Shown: positions 1 through 8,800 of the stretch, in pieces
How the letters are laid out: every line of letters starts with the position of its first letter
Numbering within the stretch: the stretch's first letter is position 1
DNA from: Kiritimatiellia bacterium
GTDB lineage: Bacteria > Verrucomicrobiota > Kiritimatiellia > UBA8416 > YA12-FULL-48-11
Reading direction: 5' to 3'
Assembly (NCBI GenBank): GCA_028716365.1
Contig: JAQUPZ010000003.1
Coordinates: forward strand, 186,001-250,000
Length of the DNA: 64,000 nt
The notes under the pieces: model-generated
Told to the model about the DNA's origin: nothing
The model's database searches: none
The model's input: the letters and a program-made list of their open reading frames with translations, nothing else
Made by a program: the position numbers and the translations under genes

Positions 1-735
1 CAGCGCGAACACGCCCCAGCCCAGGTATTCACGCGTGTAAGCGGCGTAGCGCTCGGGTTCCGAGGTTAGTTTGGCTCGAACTTCTTTGGCGAAGTCGTCA
101 TCGGGATTTGCTTCGAGCCATCGGCGCATTGTGAGCCATTTGGCTGCCTCGTATCTGTCCCAGCCGTCCTGGTCAGCCAGAACCATTTCAACGACGTCGT
201 AGCCAAGGTGGCCAAAAGACGCGAGCAGTTCCGGGAGCAAAAGAAAGTCGGCTATCGAGCTGGCTTGGCAACCCTTGGCAACGTCTTCTGTTGGCGGTAA
301 CTTCAGCCAATAAGGCTCGCCGATGAGGATGATCCCTCCGGTGCGGATGCTCTTTGCCAGAAGCTTGATGGTGCCGACGACTCCCCCTCCGATCCATGTG
401 GCACCGAGACAGGCTGCCACACCGACCTTTTCGTCGGCAACGTAGCCGGCAGCGTCGCCGTGGATGAACTCGACTCGGCCCGCGACATTGAGTTCTTCAG
501 CGCGGCGTTTCGCTTGCTCGGAAAACAACTGGCTCATGTCGATACCGGTGCCAATGATTCCGAAATCACGTGCCCAAGTGCACAACATCTCGCCCGAACC
601 GCTGCCGAGGTCGAGTATACGGGTCCCCGGTTCCAGGCGCAATGCCTCGCCGAGAACAGCGAGCTTTTCGGGTGTGAACGGGTTGTGGATGCGATGAGCA
701 CTTTCAGTAATGTTGAAGATCCTTGGAATGTCCAT
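1..735 (-). CDS. class I SAM-dependent methyltransferase (3' end outside window)
   Basis: The frame is open from an ATG at 735 to the window edge (245 codons), so the C-terminus is missing. The start is supported by AGGAG about nine bases upstream. Residues 40-50 read ILDLGSGSGEM, a textbook SAM-binding motif I with its glycines, followed by an acidic residue after the second strand (GTGIDMS) and a motif near VEFIHGDAA. These features identify a Rossmann-fold class I methyltransferase acting in the cytoplasm on a small molecule. The substrate cannot be told. It is the most downstream of five leftward genes and lies 134 bp after the dehalogenase-like hydrolase. The DNA here is clearly richer in G+C than most of the window. 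Confidence 0.85.
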   Translation of the reverse strand, partial: MDIPRIFNITESAHRIHNPFTPEKLAVLGEALRLEPGTRILDLGSGSGEMLCTWARDFGIIGTGIDMSQLFSEQAKRRAEELNVAGRVEFIHGDAAGYVADEKVGVAACLGATWIGGGVVGTIKLLAKSIRTGGIILIGEPYWLKLPPTEDVAKGCQASSIADFLLLPELLASFGHLGYDVVEMVLADQDGWDRYEAAKWLTMRRWLEANPDDDFAKEVRAKLTSEPERYAAYTREYLGWGVFAL

Positions 736-869
736 TGCGAAATATCTCCTTACGGGTATGAATTGATTTCTCTACTGCCTAACGGTGCCGTTCAGGATTG
801 CCGAGCTTGCAAGGCATATCCTGCGACGGCGTGTTCGACCTCTTCATTGTCACTTCGGAGAAGTTGCCA

Positions 870-1748
870 TTACGCGGGCGCTGTCTCTCGCAAGAAAGGA
901 ACAACCGCTGCGGCAAGTTCATCGGGTGCCTCTTCCTGCAAATAGTGGCCTGCAGAACTCAGGCGAATCAACCGTGCCTCAGGGAACGTGCATTGCCAAC
1001 GCCTCAATTCCTTTTCTCTGAAGGCGATATCTCTCATTCCCCAAACAATCAATTTGGGTTTGCCGTTCAACGTGGAGATTTTGTGCCAGAGTTGGTCCAG
1101 CCAGGGAGTGGATTTCATGATCTCCTTTGGAAACACAAGGCAGCCTTTGCGATCTTCAGGTGTGGCCAGGGGGCGAAGGTAGTGTCCATGCGCGGCAGCG
1201 CTCAACTTGCGCTTGTCTCCGAACAACTGGCGCAGAAGCGTTTTTGCGAAGAAGTTATATCGCCGGATGAGCATCCGGCCGATCGGGCCACCCAAGAAAG
1301 CGCTGAAAGCGATATAGTACGGGTCGCGATTGACCGGCCACGCCCAGGTATTCAGGATAATGATGCGAGCCACATTCTCGGGGTGAGCAACCGCGTAGGA
1401 TAGTCCAATGGGGCCGCCCCAGTCTTGCACTACCAGCGTGATGCCTTTCAACCCCAACCCCTCAATCAATGCCGCTAGATTTGCCGCGTGATCTTCTGGC
1501 CGATAGCTCCAGTCCTTTGGCTTGTCCGAAAGGCCGAAGCCAAGGTGATCTATGGCAATACAACGGTACTCAGCCCGAAGCCGTTTGATGAGTTTGCGAT
1601 AGAGAAACGACCACGTGGGATTGCCGTGGACCATGACGACGAGTGGCCCACTCCCCTCATCAACATAGTGTAGGCTGCCCGCCGCTACCTCGAAGTGGTG
1701 CGACTCGAAAGGGTATTCTTCCCGATTGATCCAGTCGGCGTTGCGCAT
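870..1748 (-). CDS. haloalkane dehalogenase-like alpha/beta hydrolase
   Basis: This 292-residue alpha/beta-hydrolase carries the pattern of haloalkane dehalogenases. HGNPTWS at 41-47 gives the oxyanion and halide-binding Asn43. VVQDWGG at 107-113 gives nucleophile Asp109 with halide-stabilising Trp110. Asp240 in WGMRD and His268 in SAGHY complete the triad. An Asp nucleophile instead of Ser sets these enzymes apart from esterases. A longer frame opens at 1799, but GGAGGG six bases before the ATG at 1748 decides the start. Family members hydrolyse carbon-halogen bonds to alcohols; some relatives act on other substrates, so dehalogenation is likely but unproven. The acid after strand 7 (Asp240) resembles the HLD-I/III subfamilies. 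Confidence 0.85.
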   Translation of the reverse strand: MRNADWINREEYPFESHHFEVAAGSLHYVDEGSGPLVVMVHGNPTWSFLYRKLIKRLRAEYRCIAIDHLGFGLSDKPKDWSYRPEDHAANLAALIEGLGLKGITLVVQDWGGPIGLSYAVAHPENVARIIILNTWAWPVNRDPYYIAFSAFLGGPIGRMLIRRYNFFAKTLLRQLFGDKRKLSAAAHGHYLRPLATPEDRKGCLVFPKEIMKSTPWLDQLWHKISTLNGKPKLIVWGMRDIAFREKELRRWQCTFPEARLIRLSSAGHYLQEEAPDELAAAVVPFLRETAPA

Positions 1749-1815
1749 GATGTTCCCTCCTGCTGTTGCCCCAGCACAGCCATTCTTCATTGAGCACACA
1801 AGTCGCCTATAGTGC

Positions 1816-2376
1816 CTATAAGTACCGCCTCACACGATGGCTATACTCCGCATACTGTTCGCCAAAGACTGTCCGTAAGAACTGTTCCTCTGCCAGCACG
1901 ATCTTGTGGTGGACAGCAACCACGAATATCCCCATGACGAACACGAGGGGATTCAGCGTATAGAGCATGGACGCGAACAATGTGGCATACACCCCAAGAT
2001 ACATCGGGTTCCGACTGAATCTGAACAATCCGTCAACTTTCAACTCCGTGCGTTCTCTGGGAGAGCCAATCCGAAACGCCTCTCCAAGTCCAAACCGCCC
2101 GATGAAGAGCAGCATAAATCCTGACACCCAGCAGCACAACGCCACCCATCTCAATGACGCGGGAACCCTCATAAACGACAGGTTGACACCCCAACTGTGC
2201 ATCACCATCGCGGCCCACAGCAGAAGCATGACATACTTGCTACTCAGAAAAAGCACTTTGCCGATTGGTGCATCACCACCCGTATCGATATGCTTGCGTC
2301 GAGAGAGTTCCCCACCGCCAAACACCACGATCAAGAACCCCACTGGAAATAGTGTGACGAATAGAGGTTCCATCAT
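1816..2376 (-). CDS. isoprenylcysteine carboxyl methyltransferase (ICMT/PEMT-like) family membrane protein
   Basis: A protein of about 187 residues with four or five hydrophobic segments. Near the C-terminus it has RFSRNPMYLG and an EEQFL...YAEYSHRVRRYL tail. Both are signatures of the ICMT/phospholipid methyltransferase family, in which the RxPxY motif and terminal Glu/Arg residues bind SAM at the membrane face. Bacterial members methylate lipids or small hydrophobic molecules, and the true substrate here is unknown. The start is one of two adjacent ATGs (2376 or 2373) behind GGAGGG; the second has the more usual spacing. It sits 67 bp upstream of the hydrolase in the same direction. Confidence 0.8.
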   Translation of the reverse strand: MMEPLFVTLFPVGFLIVVFGGGELSRRKHIDTGGDAPIGKVLFLSSKYVMLLLWAAMVMHSWGVNLSFMRVPASLRWVALCCWVSGFMLLFIGRFGLGEAFRIGSPRERTELKVDGLFRFSRNPMYLGVYATLFASMLYTLNPLVFVMGIFVVAVHHKIVLAEEQFLRTVFGEQYAEYSHRVRRYL

Positions 2377-2425
2377 ACTTCCCTCCTGATGTTGCACCTT
2401 TCTGTTTCGCGTCGAACGTACATTT

Positions 2426-2872
2426 TCACCGTTTCGAGTCCGCCGCGGACGAAGAATACGGTGTAAAAACTTGTTCGCTAATCTCCTCGATTCTTCCGTT
2501 CACAGGCAGGTCAGGTAGTTCCACGACTTGGCCGTCGGACAGATTGGTGGAGACGATCTCCTGCAGCTTGTCCGGTGGCCACATGTGGGGCCTGACCAAC
2601 AACATCGGGAACACCTTTGTATGCCTTGCCAGAAGGAGTGCTCGATGACGACCGTTGATGCCAAGGAGATGTCCGCTTCGAAACTCGAACGCTGGAGGAG
2701 TGAAGAAAAGATCGTTGTCCTTTCGGAAGAACCAGTCTGCATGGTACCAGTCGTGAATTTCCTGTGAATTGCGACAAGCCAAATCCTGTGGGTCTGCATT
2801 GATGGTGAATGCACTGCATGAGACTAGGGCTGCGCGATCCGTGGCGGCTGTAATGTTGATTCTGACTTTCAT
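2426..2872 (-). CDS. small protein with ParB/sulfiredoxin-like patch, unknown function
   Basis: 148 residues with no signal peptide or membrane segment. Around residues 69-93 the sequence GINGRHRALLLARH followed by FPMLLV resembles the G-x-H-R-hydrophobic core of ParB/Srx-fold nucleotide-binding proteins. This is weak evidence for fold only. The ATG lies two bases after the stop of the zinc-ribbon protein upstream, so the two are probably cotranscribed and may be translationally coupled. No catalytic partner is visible in the neighbourhood, and I do not recognise a function. Confidence 0.6.
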   Translation of the reverse strand: MKVRINITAATDRAALVSCSAFTINADPQDLACRNSQEIHDWYHADWFFRKDNDLFFTPPAFEFRSGHLLGINGRHRALLLARHTKVFPMLLVRPHMWPPDKLQEIVSTNLSDGQVVELPDLPVNGRIEEISEQVFTPYSSSAADSKR

Positions 2873-2874
2873 GC

Positions 2875-3543
2875 TTATGGTGAACGCATGCGCTCAGGGG
2901 ACGGCGCGGTTAGCGACGATACCTGTTCGCTGGTCTTCGTTTCGTCAATAACTCTTGCTACATCGTCACCGCAATTGCGGCAGACATTGTAGTGTTGCAG
3001 GTTGATTTCTCCACAGACAGGACATGTCCATGGGGTTCCCTGTTTTGCACGGACGATGTGCTTGGCTGACATTTCCGGATGTGCACCATCCGTGATATGT
3101 TCGTATACCCTCTTTTGATGATCAGTCAAGTTGTTCCAGCGAGCCTCTGATTCAGCAATAGCTTCGGGCAGACTTCGGAATTCGCTTACAGCAAACCAGA
3201 TTCCACCTATTATTCCGACTATACCTGCTATGGTGAAGAGCGCTGCATTGGAAAGTGGAACGATAATCTTAATGAAGCTCAAGGGAAGACAGGCTAGCAG
3301 GGCAATTAAAGGAATGGAGATCGGACCAAGAATGAAGGGAAAGAAAACTCGGTACTGAAACCATAGAGACCATTGCTGGGAACGACTCATAACTGGCCAT
3401 TCCCGTGCGCCGGTTCGAATGGGCGTGTTACACTTCGGACAGTAGATGACCGGAGGCCCGAGAGTGTAGAGTTTCTTTGTGAAGCCGCTCGATGAGCCCA
3501 ACGAGGTCTTACACTTTGGGCAAGTGAAGAATGTCATTCCCAT
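2875..3543 (-). CDS. zinc-ribbon membrane protein, unknown function
   Basis: 222 residues. Two N-terminal CPKC pairs (near residues 8-11 and 35-38) form a zinc ribbon. Two hydrophobic segments follow at about 67-90 and 98-118. A C-terminal ribbon has CPVC and CRNC pairs near residues 174-194. The layout is a two-pass membrane protein with zinc ribbons facing the cytoplasm. The start is ATG at 3543 or 3537. It is the first gene of the leftward series and is two bases from the following gene. A perfect palindrome lies 33 bp upstream. Function unknown. Confidence 0.7.
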   Translation of the reverse strand: MGMTFFTCPKCKTSLGSSSGFTKKLYTLGPPVIYCPKCNTPIRTGAREWPVMSRSQQWSLWFQYRVFFPFILGPISIPLIALLACLPLSFIKIIVPLSNAALFTIAGIVGIIGGIWFAVSEFRSLPEAIAESEARWNNLTDHQKRVYEHITDGAHPEMSAKHIVRAKQGTPWTCPVCGEINLQHYNVCRNCGDDVARVIDETKTSEQVSSLTAPSPERMRSP

Positions 3544-3575
3544 GGACTGTTAGTCCTACTTCTTTTTTAGCGAAC

Positions 3576-3605
3576 ATGGTTTAGGGAACTAGTTCCCTAA
3601 ACCAT
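3576..3605. repeat. perfect 30-bp palindrome with a nearby half copy
   Basis: Positions 3576-3590 read ATGGTTTAGGGAACT and 3591-3605 are its exact reverse complement, with no spacer. Immediately downstream, 3611-3627 repeats the core as GGAACCAGTTCCCTAAA. It lies 33 bp in front of the zinc-ribbon gene start, so an operator for a dimeric repressor is possible. A transcript hairpin or element end is equally possible. Confidence 0.75.
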
Positions 3606-4030
3606 TCGTAGGAACCAGTTCCCTAAACTGTTTATAGTTTACTCATTATTCCTGTTAAAAACATCAACAAAACACAGCCTTTTCGCAAAAGTGTATGTTT
3701 TGGTAACTATATTCCTGAAAACACTCCGTGCCCGTTAATTATGCAGTTTTTCGCTAAAATCCACTGCTCCCGGCATACTTTCCCGATTTGATGGGGGGTA
3801 CATTCTGTGCCAGCAGTAGCGGGTGTGGCTTGGCCTGCCATGACCCGACCACGTCGCGCAGGATATATTCCTCCCAATCTACATGCGCCAATTATGGGCG
3901 AAACGCTGGGGTATGGCCAGTCAAAATTGATTTGAGATTCTTCAAGTTCGTCAACACCGGGTTTTGCAAGAGACAGAATTTTTGGGATCATATTTGTGGG
4001 TACGAGAGAAAGCAGGACCTTTTTGTAACT

Positions 4031-4147
4031 GTAGCTACCCCGCTCTAATAATAACGCCCCGACTGAGCGGGGCGGCTACAATATTTCTTACACCGCTCCA
4101 GCCGAAGCTTCGGCTACCTGTGGTTTCCATTCCGCGCGGACGCGGAA
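4031..4147. repeat. cluster of consecutive inverted repeats
   Basis: Four hairpins occur in 117 bp. 4031-4045 pairs with 4065-4079 (13 of 15). Nested inside, CGCCCCG at 4055-4061 pairs exactly with 4068-4074. AGCCGAAGCTTCGGCT at 4100-4115 is a perfect palindrome. TTCCGCG at 4130-4136 pairs exactly with 4141-4147 around a CGGA loop. They are not followed by T-runs, so simple terminators are unlikely. The G+C-rich pattern resembles dispersed intergenic repeats. Confidence 0.7.
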
Positions 4148-4287
4148 AAATAGAGAATTAACCCATTTTTGGATTAAGTATTCAGACAATACACATGAGG
4201 TCAAGAAATGCATTGAGTTCTTTGACAAAACCAGCCTTAATATAAAAATTGACTGATAGATATTGCGAGAAGGGGAAAGGGGGAATA

Positions 4288-5673
4288 ATGCAGAAAAGAA
4301 CAATGCCCATAAGCAGGAGATCGATACTCAAGGGAATCAGTACCGGAATTATAACCATGCCATGGATTGTACCGGGAACTGCGCGTGGCGCGGACGGGGC
4401 GATTGCGCCGAGCAACAGGCTGAACATAGGCTTGATCGGGCGCGGGTGTATGGGACGGGGACATTTGGGGGTGTTGGTGGGTAATCCGTCCATACAGGTC
4501 ATGGGTGTGTGCGACGTTGACAAGTCGCGTCGTGAAGACGGTAAACAATATGTGGAAGAAACGTATGCATCGCGCAAAGAGAGCGGTGGTTTCAAGGGAT
4601 TTGCCGTTTATAACGATTACCGGGAAATGATCGCAAGGCCGGACATTGACGGGGTTATAATTGCAACTCCTGACCATTGGCATACGCTGGCTTCAATTGA
4701 TGCGGCCAAGGCCGGTAAGGACGTTTACTGCGAAAAACCGATCTCAATGACGATTCAGGAGGGACGCCGACTTGTCGAAACCATGCGTCGATACGGACGG
4801 GTTTTTCAGACTGGTACGCAATACCGTTCGATGGTGACGATAGGCAGGATTGTCAGGTTTGTCCGGGCTGGCGGATTGGGAAAAATAAGATCGGTATTTA
4901 CTTTGTGGGTGCCGCATAATGTGGAGACGCTTGGCAATTCCCCAGTGCCTTTAAATCCGGTTTTGCCGGCGGAACCCGTGCCGGATGGCCTGGACTGGAA
5001 CCTCTGGGTTGGTCCGGCGCCGTGGCGTCCTTATAATCATTATTATCACAGGAACCCGATTTCGGGTGTTGTGCCGTGGGCAATGTGTGAGGCTTTTGGA
5101 GTTGGGCCATCGACATATTATCATTCTCACTGTGCTGATGTAATCCAGTATGGGCTTGGCATGGAGGAAAGCGGGCCGGTGGAGATCATACATCCTTCAA
5201 GCAATCAGTTTCCGACAATGACATGCAGATATGCCAATGGAGTTCTACTTCATCATGTGGACCACTGGAAACAGGTGAAGGAACTTTACAATGCGGTGCC
5301 AAATGACGCCAGGATTGACGGTAATTTTGGCGGATTGTTTGTTGGAGAGCGCGGATGGGTAACGTCAATGTATGGCGGTGGACCGATTGAAGGCGAGCCT
5401 GAGAGTATTTTCAAGGAGATGGAAATGCCGACGCGGGATGTGAATGCGGCAAATAATCATCATGAAAACTGGTTTAATTGTATAAAGACCCGAAACTGGC
5501 CGAGTTCGCATGAAGAAATAGGGCACAGGTCGGCTTCACTTGGTCATCTTGTTTCCATAGCTTTCAAGCTTGGAAGGTCGTTGAAATGGGACCCGGTGAA
5601 GGAACTGTTCATTGGTGACGATGCGGCCAACAGATTGTGTTCACGGGCCATGAGAGAGCCCTGGCGGATGTAG
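4288..5673 (+). CDS. Tat-exported Gfo/Idh/MocA family oxidoreductase
   Basis: 461 residues. SRRSILKG at 9-16 followed by a hydrophobic stretch is a twin-arginine signal, so the protein is exported folded with its cofactor. GLIGRGCMGRGHL at 48-60 is the Rossmann NAD(P)-binding loop, and VYCEKPIS is the family's conserved Glu-Lys-Pro. The C-terminal half has the tryptophan- and histidine-rich layout of PVC and Planctomycetes members that oxidise or rearrange sugars. I start at the ATG at 4288, behind a GGGG tract, rather than at 4249, because this puts the Tat motif at the N-terminus. No sugar pathway genes flank it; the next gene is the alpha-2-macroglobulin 155 bp on. Substrate unknown. Confidence 0.9.
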   Translation: MQKRTMPISRRSILKGISTGIITMPWIVPGTARGADGAIAPSNRLNIGLIGRGCMGRGHLGVLVGNPSIQVMGVCDVDKSRREDGKQYVEETYASRKESGGFKGFAVYNDYREMIARPDIDGVIIATPDHWHTLASIDAAKAGKDVYCEKPISMTIQEGRRLVETMRRYGRVFQTGTQYRSMVTIGRIVRFVRAGGLGKIRSVFTLWVPHNVETLGNSPVPLNPVLPAEPVPDGLDWNLWVGPAPWRPYNHYYHRNPISGVVPWAMCEAFGVGPSTYYHSHCADVIQYGLGMEESGPVEIIHPSSNQFPTMTCRYANGVLLHHVDHWKQVKELYNAVPNDARIDGNFGGLFVGERGWVTSMYGGGPIEGEPESIFKEMEMPTRDVNAANNHHENWFNCIKTRNWPSSHEEIGHRSASLGHLVSIAFKLGRSLKWDPVKELFIGDDAANRLCSRAMREPWRM

Positions 5674-5828
5674 GAATATTTTCTAAATCAGGATTCCAGG
5701 TTAATCAGCCTCTTTATTATTCAAATACCGAATGTCGAATATTCAATTTTAAAATAAAGATAATTTATTGAAACAAAAGGGCAGGCACAGACGTCTTTGT
5801 TATAGAAGCGAGTTTTAAGGGGGGAATC

Positions 5829-8800
5829 ATGAAGTATAAAATATCTCTTCTGGCAGCAATTTTATGGTTTGGAGCGATTTTATATACTGTCGGGGGACAA
5901 CGTGATGCACAATGGAAAAAGGTTGATGAGGCAATCAACAAGGGGCTTCCGAAGACGGCAATTGAGGCGCTTGACCCCATTATTGTGGAGGCCATGAAAG
6001 ACGGGGCTTATGGTGAAGCTGCCAAAGCCATGTGCCGCAAGATAGTACTGGAAGGCAATATACAGGGGAATAAACCGGAAGAGAAAATTACCAGGCTGGA
6101 AGCTGAAATAGAAAAGGCCCCGAAAGAAATAGTTCCAATTCTCAATACAGTTCTGGCCAACTGGTACTGGCATTATTTTCAGAATAACCGGTGGCGGTTC
6201 ATGCAGCGAACTGCCACTGCCGTGGCGCCGGGCAAGGATTTTACCACCTGGGATTTGACACGACTGTTTGCCGAAATAGACAAGAAGTATCAAAGCGCTC
6301 TTTCTGCCGCAGATATGCTCAAGACAATCCCTGTCGCTTCTTACAACGACCTTATCAATAAGGGGAATATGCCGGATACATACCGGCCAACCCTTTATGA
6401 TTTCATAACCCAGGAAGCGCTTTCATTCTATACATCAGGCGAACAGGCGGCTGCAAAGGCCCAGGATGCTTTTGAGGTTTCTGCTGACGATCCGATTTTT
6501 GACAATCCCAGGAAATTTCTTTTATGGAAACCGGACACTACCGACACGGATTCGCCAGTTCTGAGGGCTATTCACCTTTACCAGGATTTAATGCGATTTC
6601 ATATTGGCGACAAAGACCAGACGGCATTCATGGATGTTGACCTGGCGCGGTTTGTATATGGCAAGAATATTGCCTTCGGTGAAGAGAAGAATTCAAAATT
6701 CAAAAAAGCACTGACAGCAGCTGCCGATGAATGGAGCAACCATGAGATTTATTCAATGGCACTTTACCATCTGGCCCGTACTTTGCATGATGAAGGAACG
6801 CTGGTCGAGGCGAGGGAAACGGCTTTGCGCGGGGAAAAGGCATTTCCTGACAGCCCGGGCGGGCGACTTTGCCATAATCTGATTGCAGATATTGAGTCCA
6901 AGTCTGTAACTATTTCCACCGAGTTTGTCTGGAACGATTGTCGTCCTAAAATTGATGTACGTTATCGTAATGTTGCAGAAGTTTATTTCAGGGCTGTGTC
7001 ATGGGATTGGAATTATTTTCTAAACCGGAAGCACGGTCGCCCGGAATATCTTGATGAAGATGGTCGTAAAAAATTGCTGGCAAAGAAATCCGAACTTGAA
7101 TGGTCTGCAAAGCTTCCTGCAACAAGTGATTATAAAGAACGATTGGAACAGATTCCTGCGCCCCAGGGGTTGAAACCCGGTTATTATTTTATTATTGCGA
7201 GTCATGATCCGGCATTCAGGGACAGTAATAATCAGGTTACATTCACAGATGTCTGGGTCAGTGACCTGTCTATTGTTATCAGGACCAGGGACGGCAATAT
7301 CGAGGGATTTGTTCTGGAATCGAAATCGGGCGAACCGGTAAGCGGAGCCGAGGTCGAAGGGTGGTATCTTACCAATGAGGGAGACCGGGTCCGTACGGCA
7401 GTTCCCAATACCGATGAGAATGGTTTCTTTTCATTCAAACCTCAACAGCACCGCGGTTACTTTATTCGTGTCCGCCATAATGGGCAGGAAGTGGCATCGG
7501 TACGCGAATATTCGTCCTATCATCATGGCAGGGAACATCGTAACAGCCAGACAATTTTCTTTACTGATCGCGCCATTTACAGGCCCGGCCAGACAATCCA
7601 GTACAAAGGTATTTGTGTACATGTGGATCAGGAGAGAAATGATTATCACCTGCTTTCCGGTCAACGTGTGACGGTTGAATTTCGTGATTCCAACAATAAA
7701 GAAATTGCCAGACAGGAACACCAATGCAATGACTATGGTTCGTTTTCCGGCAGTTTCACCGCGCCTCGTGACAGACTTATGGGATCAATGACAATACGTT
7801 CCCAAGGACCGGCAGGCAGTACCAGGGTCCAGGTTGAGGAATACAAGAGACCCAAGTTCCAGGTAACTCTTGATGCACCAAAGACAGCGCCGCGACTTAA
7901 TGACAAGGTAAGTTTACAGGGTAAAGCCACTGCCTATACCGGTGCGGCGGTGGATGGTGCGCAGGTGAAATACAGGATCGTTCGTGAGATCCGGTGGCCG
8001 GACTGGTTCTACTGGTGTTACTGGTACAGGCCGCGTTCTTTAACGAGCCAGGAGATTGCGCACGGAGTGGTGAATACAGGGGTTGATGGCTCTTTCAAAA
8101 TAGAGTTTACCGCGAAACCCGATTTGACTGTTTCTGAGAAAGATGAACCATCATTCAGTTATCATGTTAATGCCGATGTAACAGATACGGCAGGAGAAAC
8201 ACGTTCTGCCCTGAGAATTGTCAATGTTGGTTATTCAGCATTGAAGGCCGGGATGTCAGTAGAGGAATGGCAGACGAACGAAAAACCTGTCGAAATAAAA
8301 TTAAGTACCACGACTCTCGATGGAGAAGGGCAGGCTGCTGAAGGTAAGGTGAAAATCTGCCACTTGAAAGAGCCGGAAAAAGTCGAACGGGCAAAGCTTA
8401 CCCAGTGGCATAACTATTACCATGAAGATCGATCAAGTCAGGTTCCGGATAAATCCGATCCAAACAGCTGGGAATTGGGTGATGTTGCTGTTGAAAGGAA
8501 ATTTAACAGTGATACAAACGGTCAGGTTGTCATTGAATTCAAACTCGATGCAGGGCTTTATCGCGCGGTATTGGAAACACAGGATCGTTTCGGGAAGAAA
8601 GTCACGGCGCTTCTTCCCATCAGGATAATCAAACCGGATGCAACCAGACTTTCCTTGAAAATTCCGCATATGCTTGCCGCACCGGCATGGTCGATCGAGC
8701 CGGGTAAGAATTTTTTGGCATTGTGGGGAACGGGATATGATTCCGGCCGGGCGCTTGTGGAGATTGAACACCGAAATAAAATAGTCAAACGTTACTGGAC

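Larger units (their letters stand above)
3544..4287. other. 744-bp gene-poor intergenic stretch
   Basis: Between two outward-facing genes there is no frame I would call a gene. Small frames exist on both strands around 3707-3991 and 3788-4161, but they lack a ribosome-binding site, have odd composition and overlap one another. The stretch does hold a perfect 30-bp palindrome at 3576-3605, an imperfect second copy of half of it at about 3611-3627, and a run of hairpins at 4031-4147. It may carry promoters for both flanking genes, but no convincing -35/-10 pair stands out. Confidence 0.6.

Noticed and set aside
460..945. 161-codon forward frame
   Set aside because: It is the shadow of the methyltransferase and its upstream region; the reverse strand has clear SAM motifs.
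798..1403. 201-codon forward frame
   Set aside because: Antisense of the dehalogenase-like gene, which has a complete catalytic triad.
3707..3991. 94-codon reverse frame in the gene-poor gap
   Set aside because: No ribosome-binding site, low-complexity composition, and overlapping frames on the other strand of similar length.
4222..4246. TTGACA and TATAAA ahead of the Tat oxidoreductase
   Set aside because: Spacer is only 13 bp, too short for a sigma-70 promoter.
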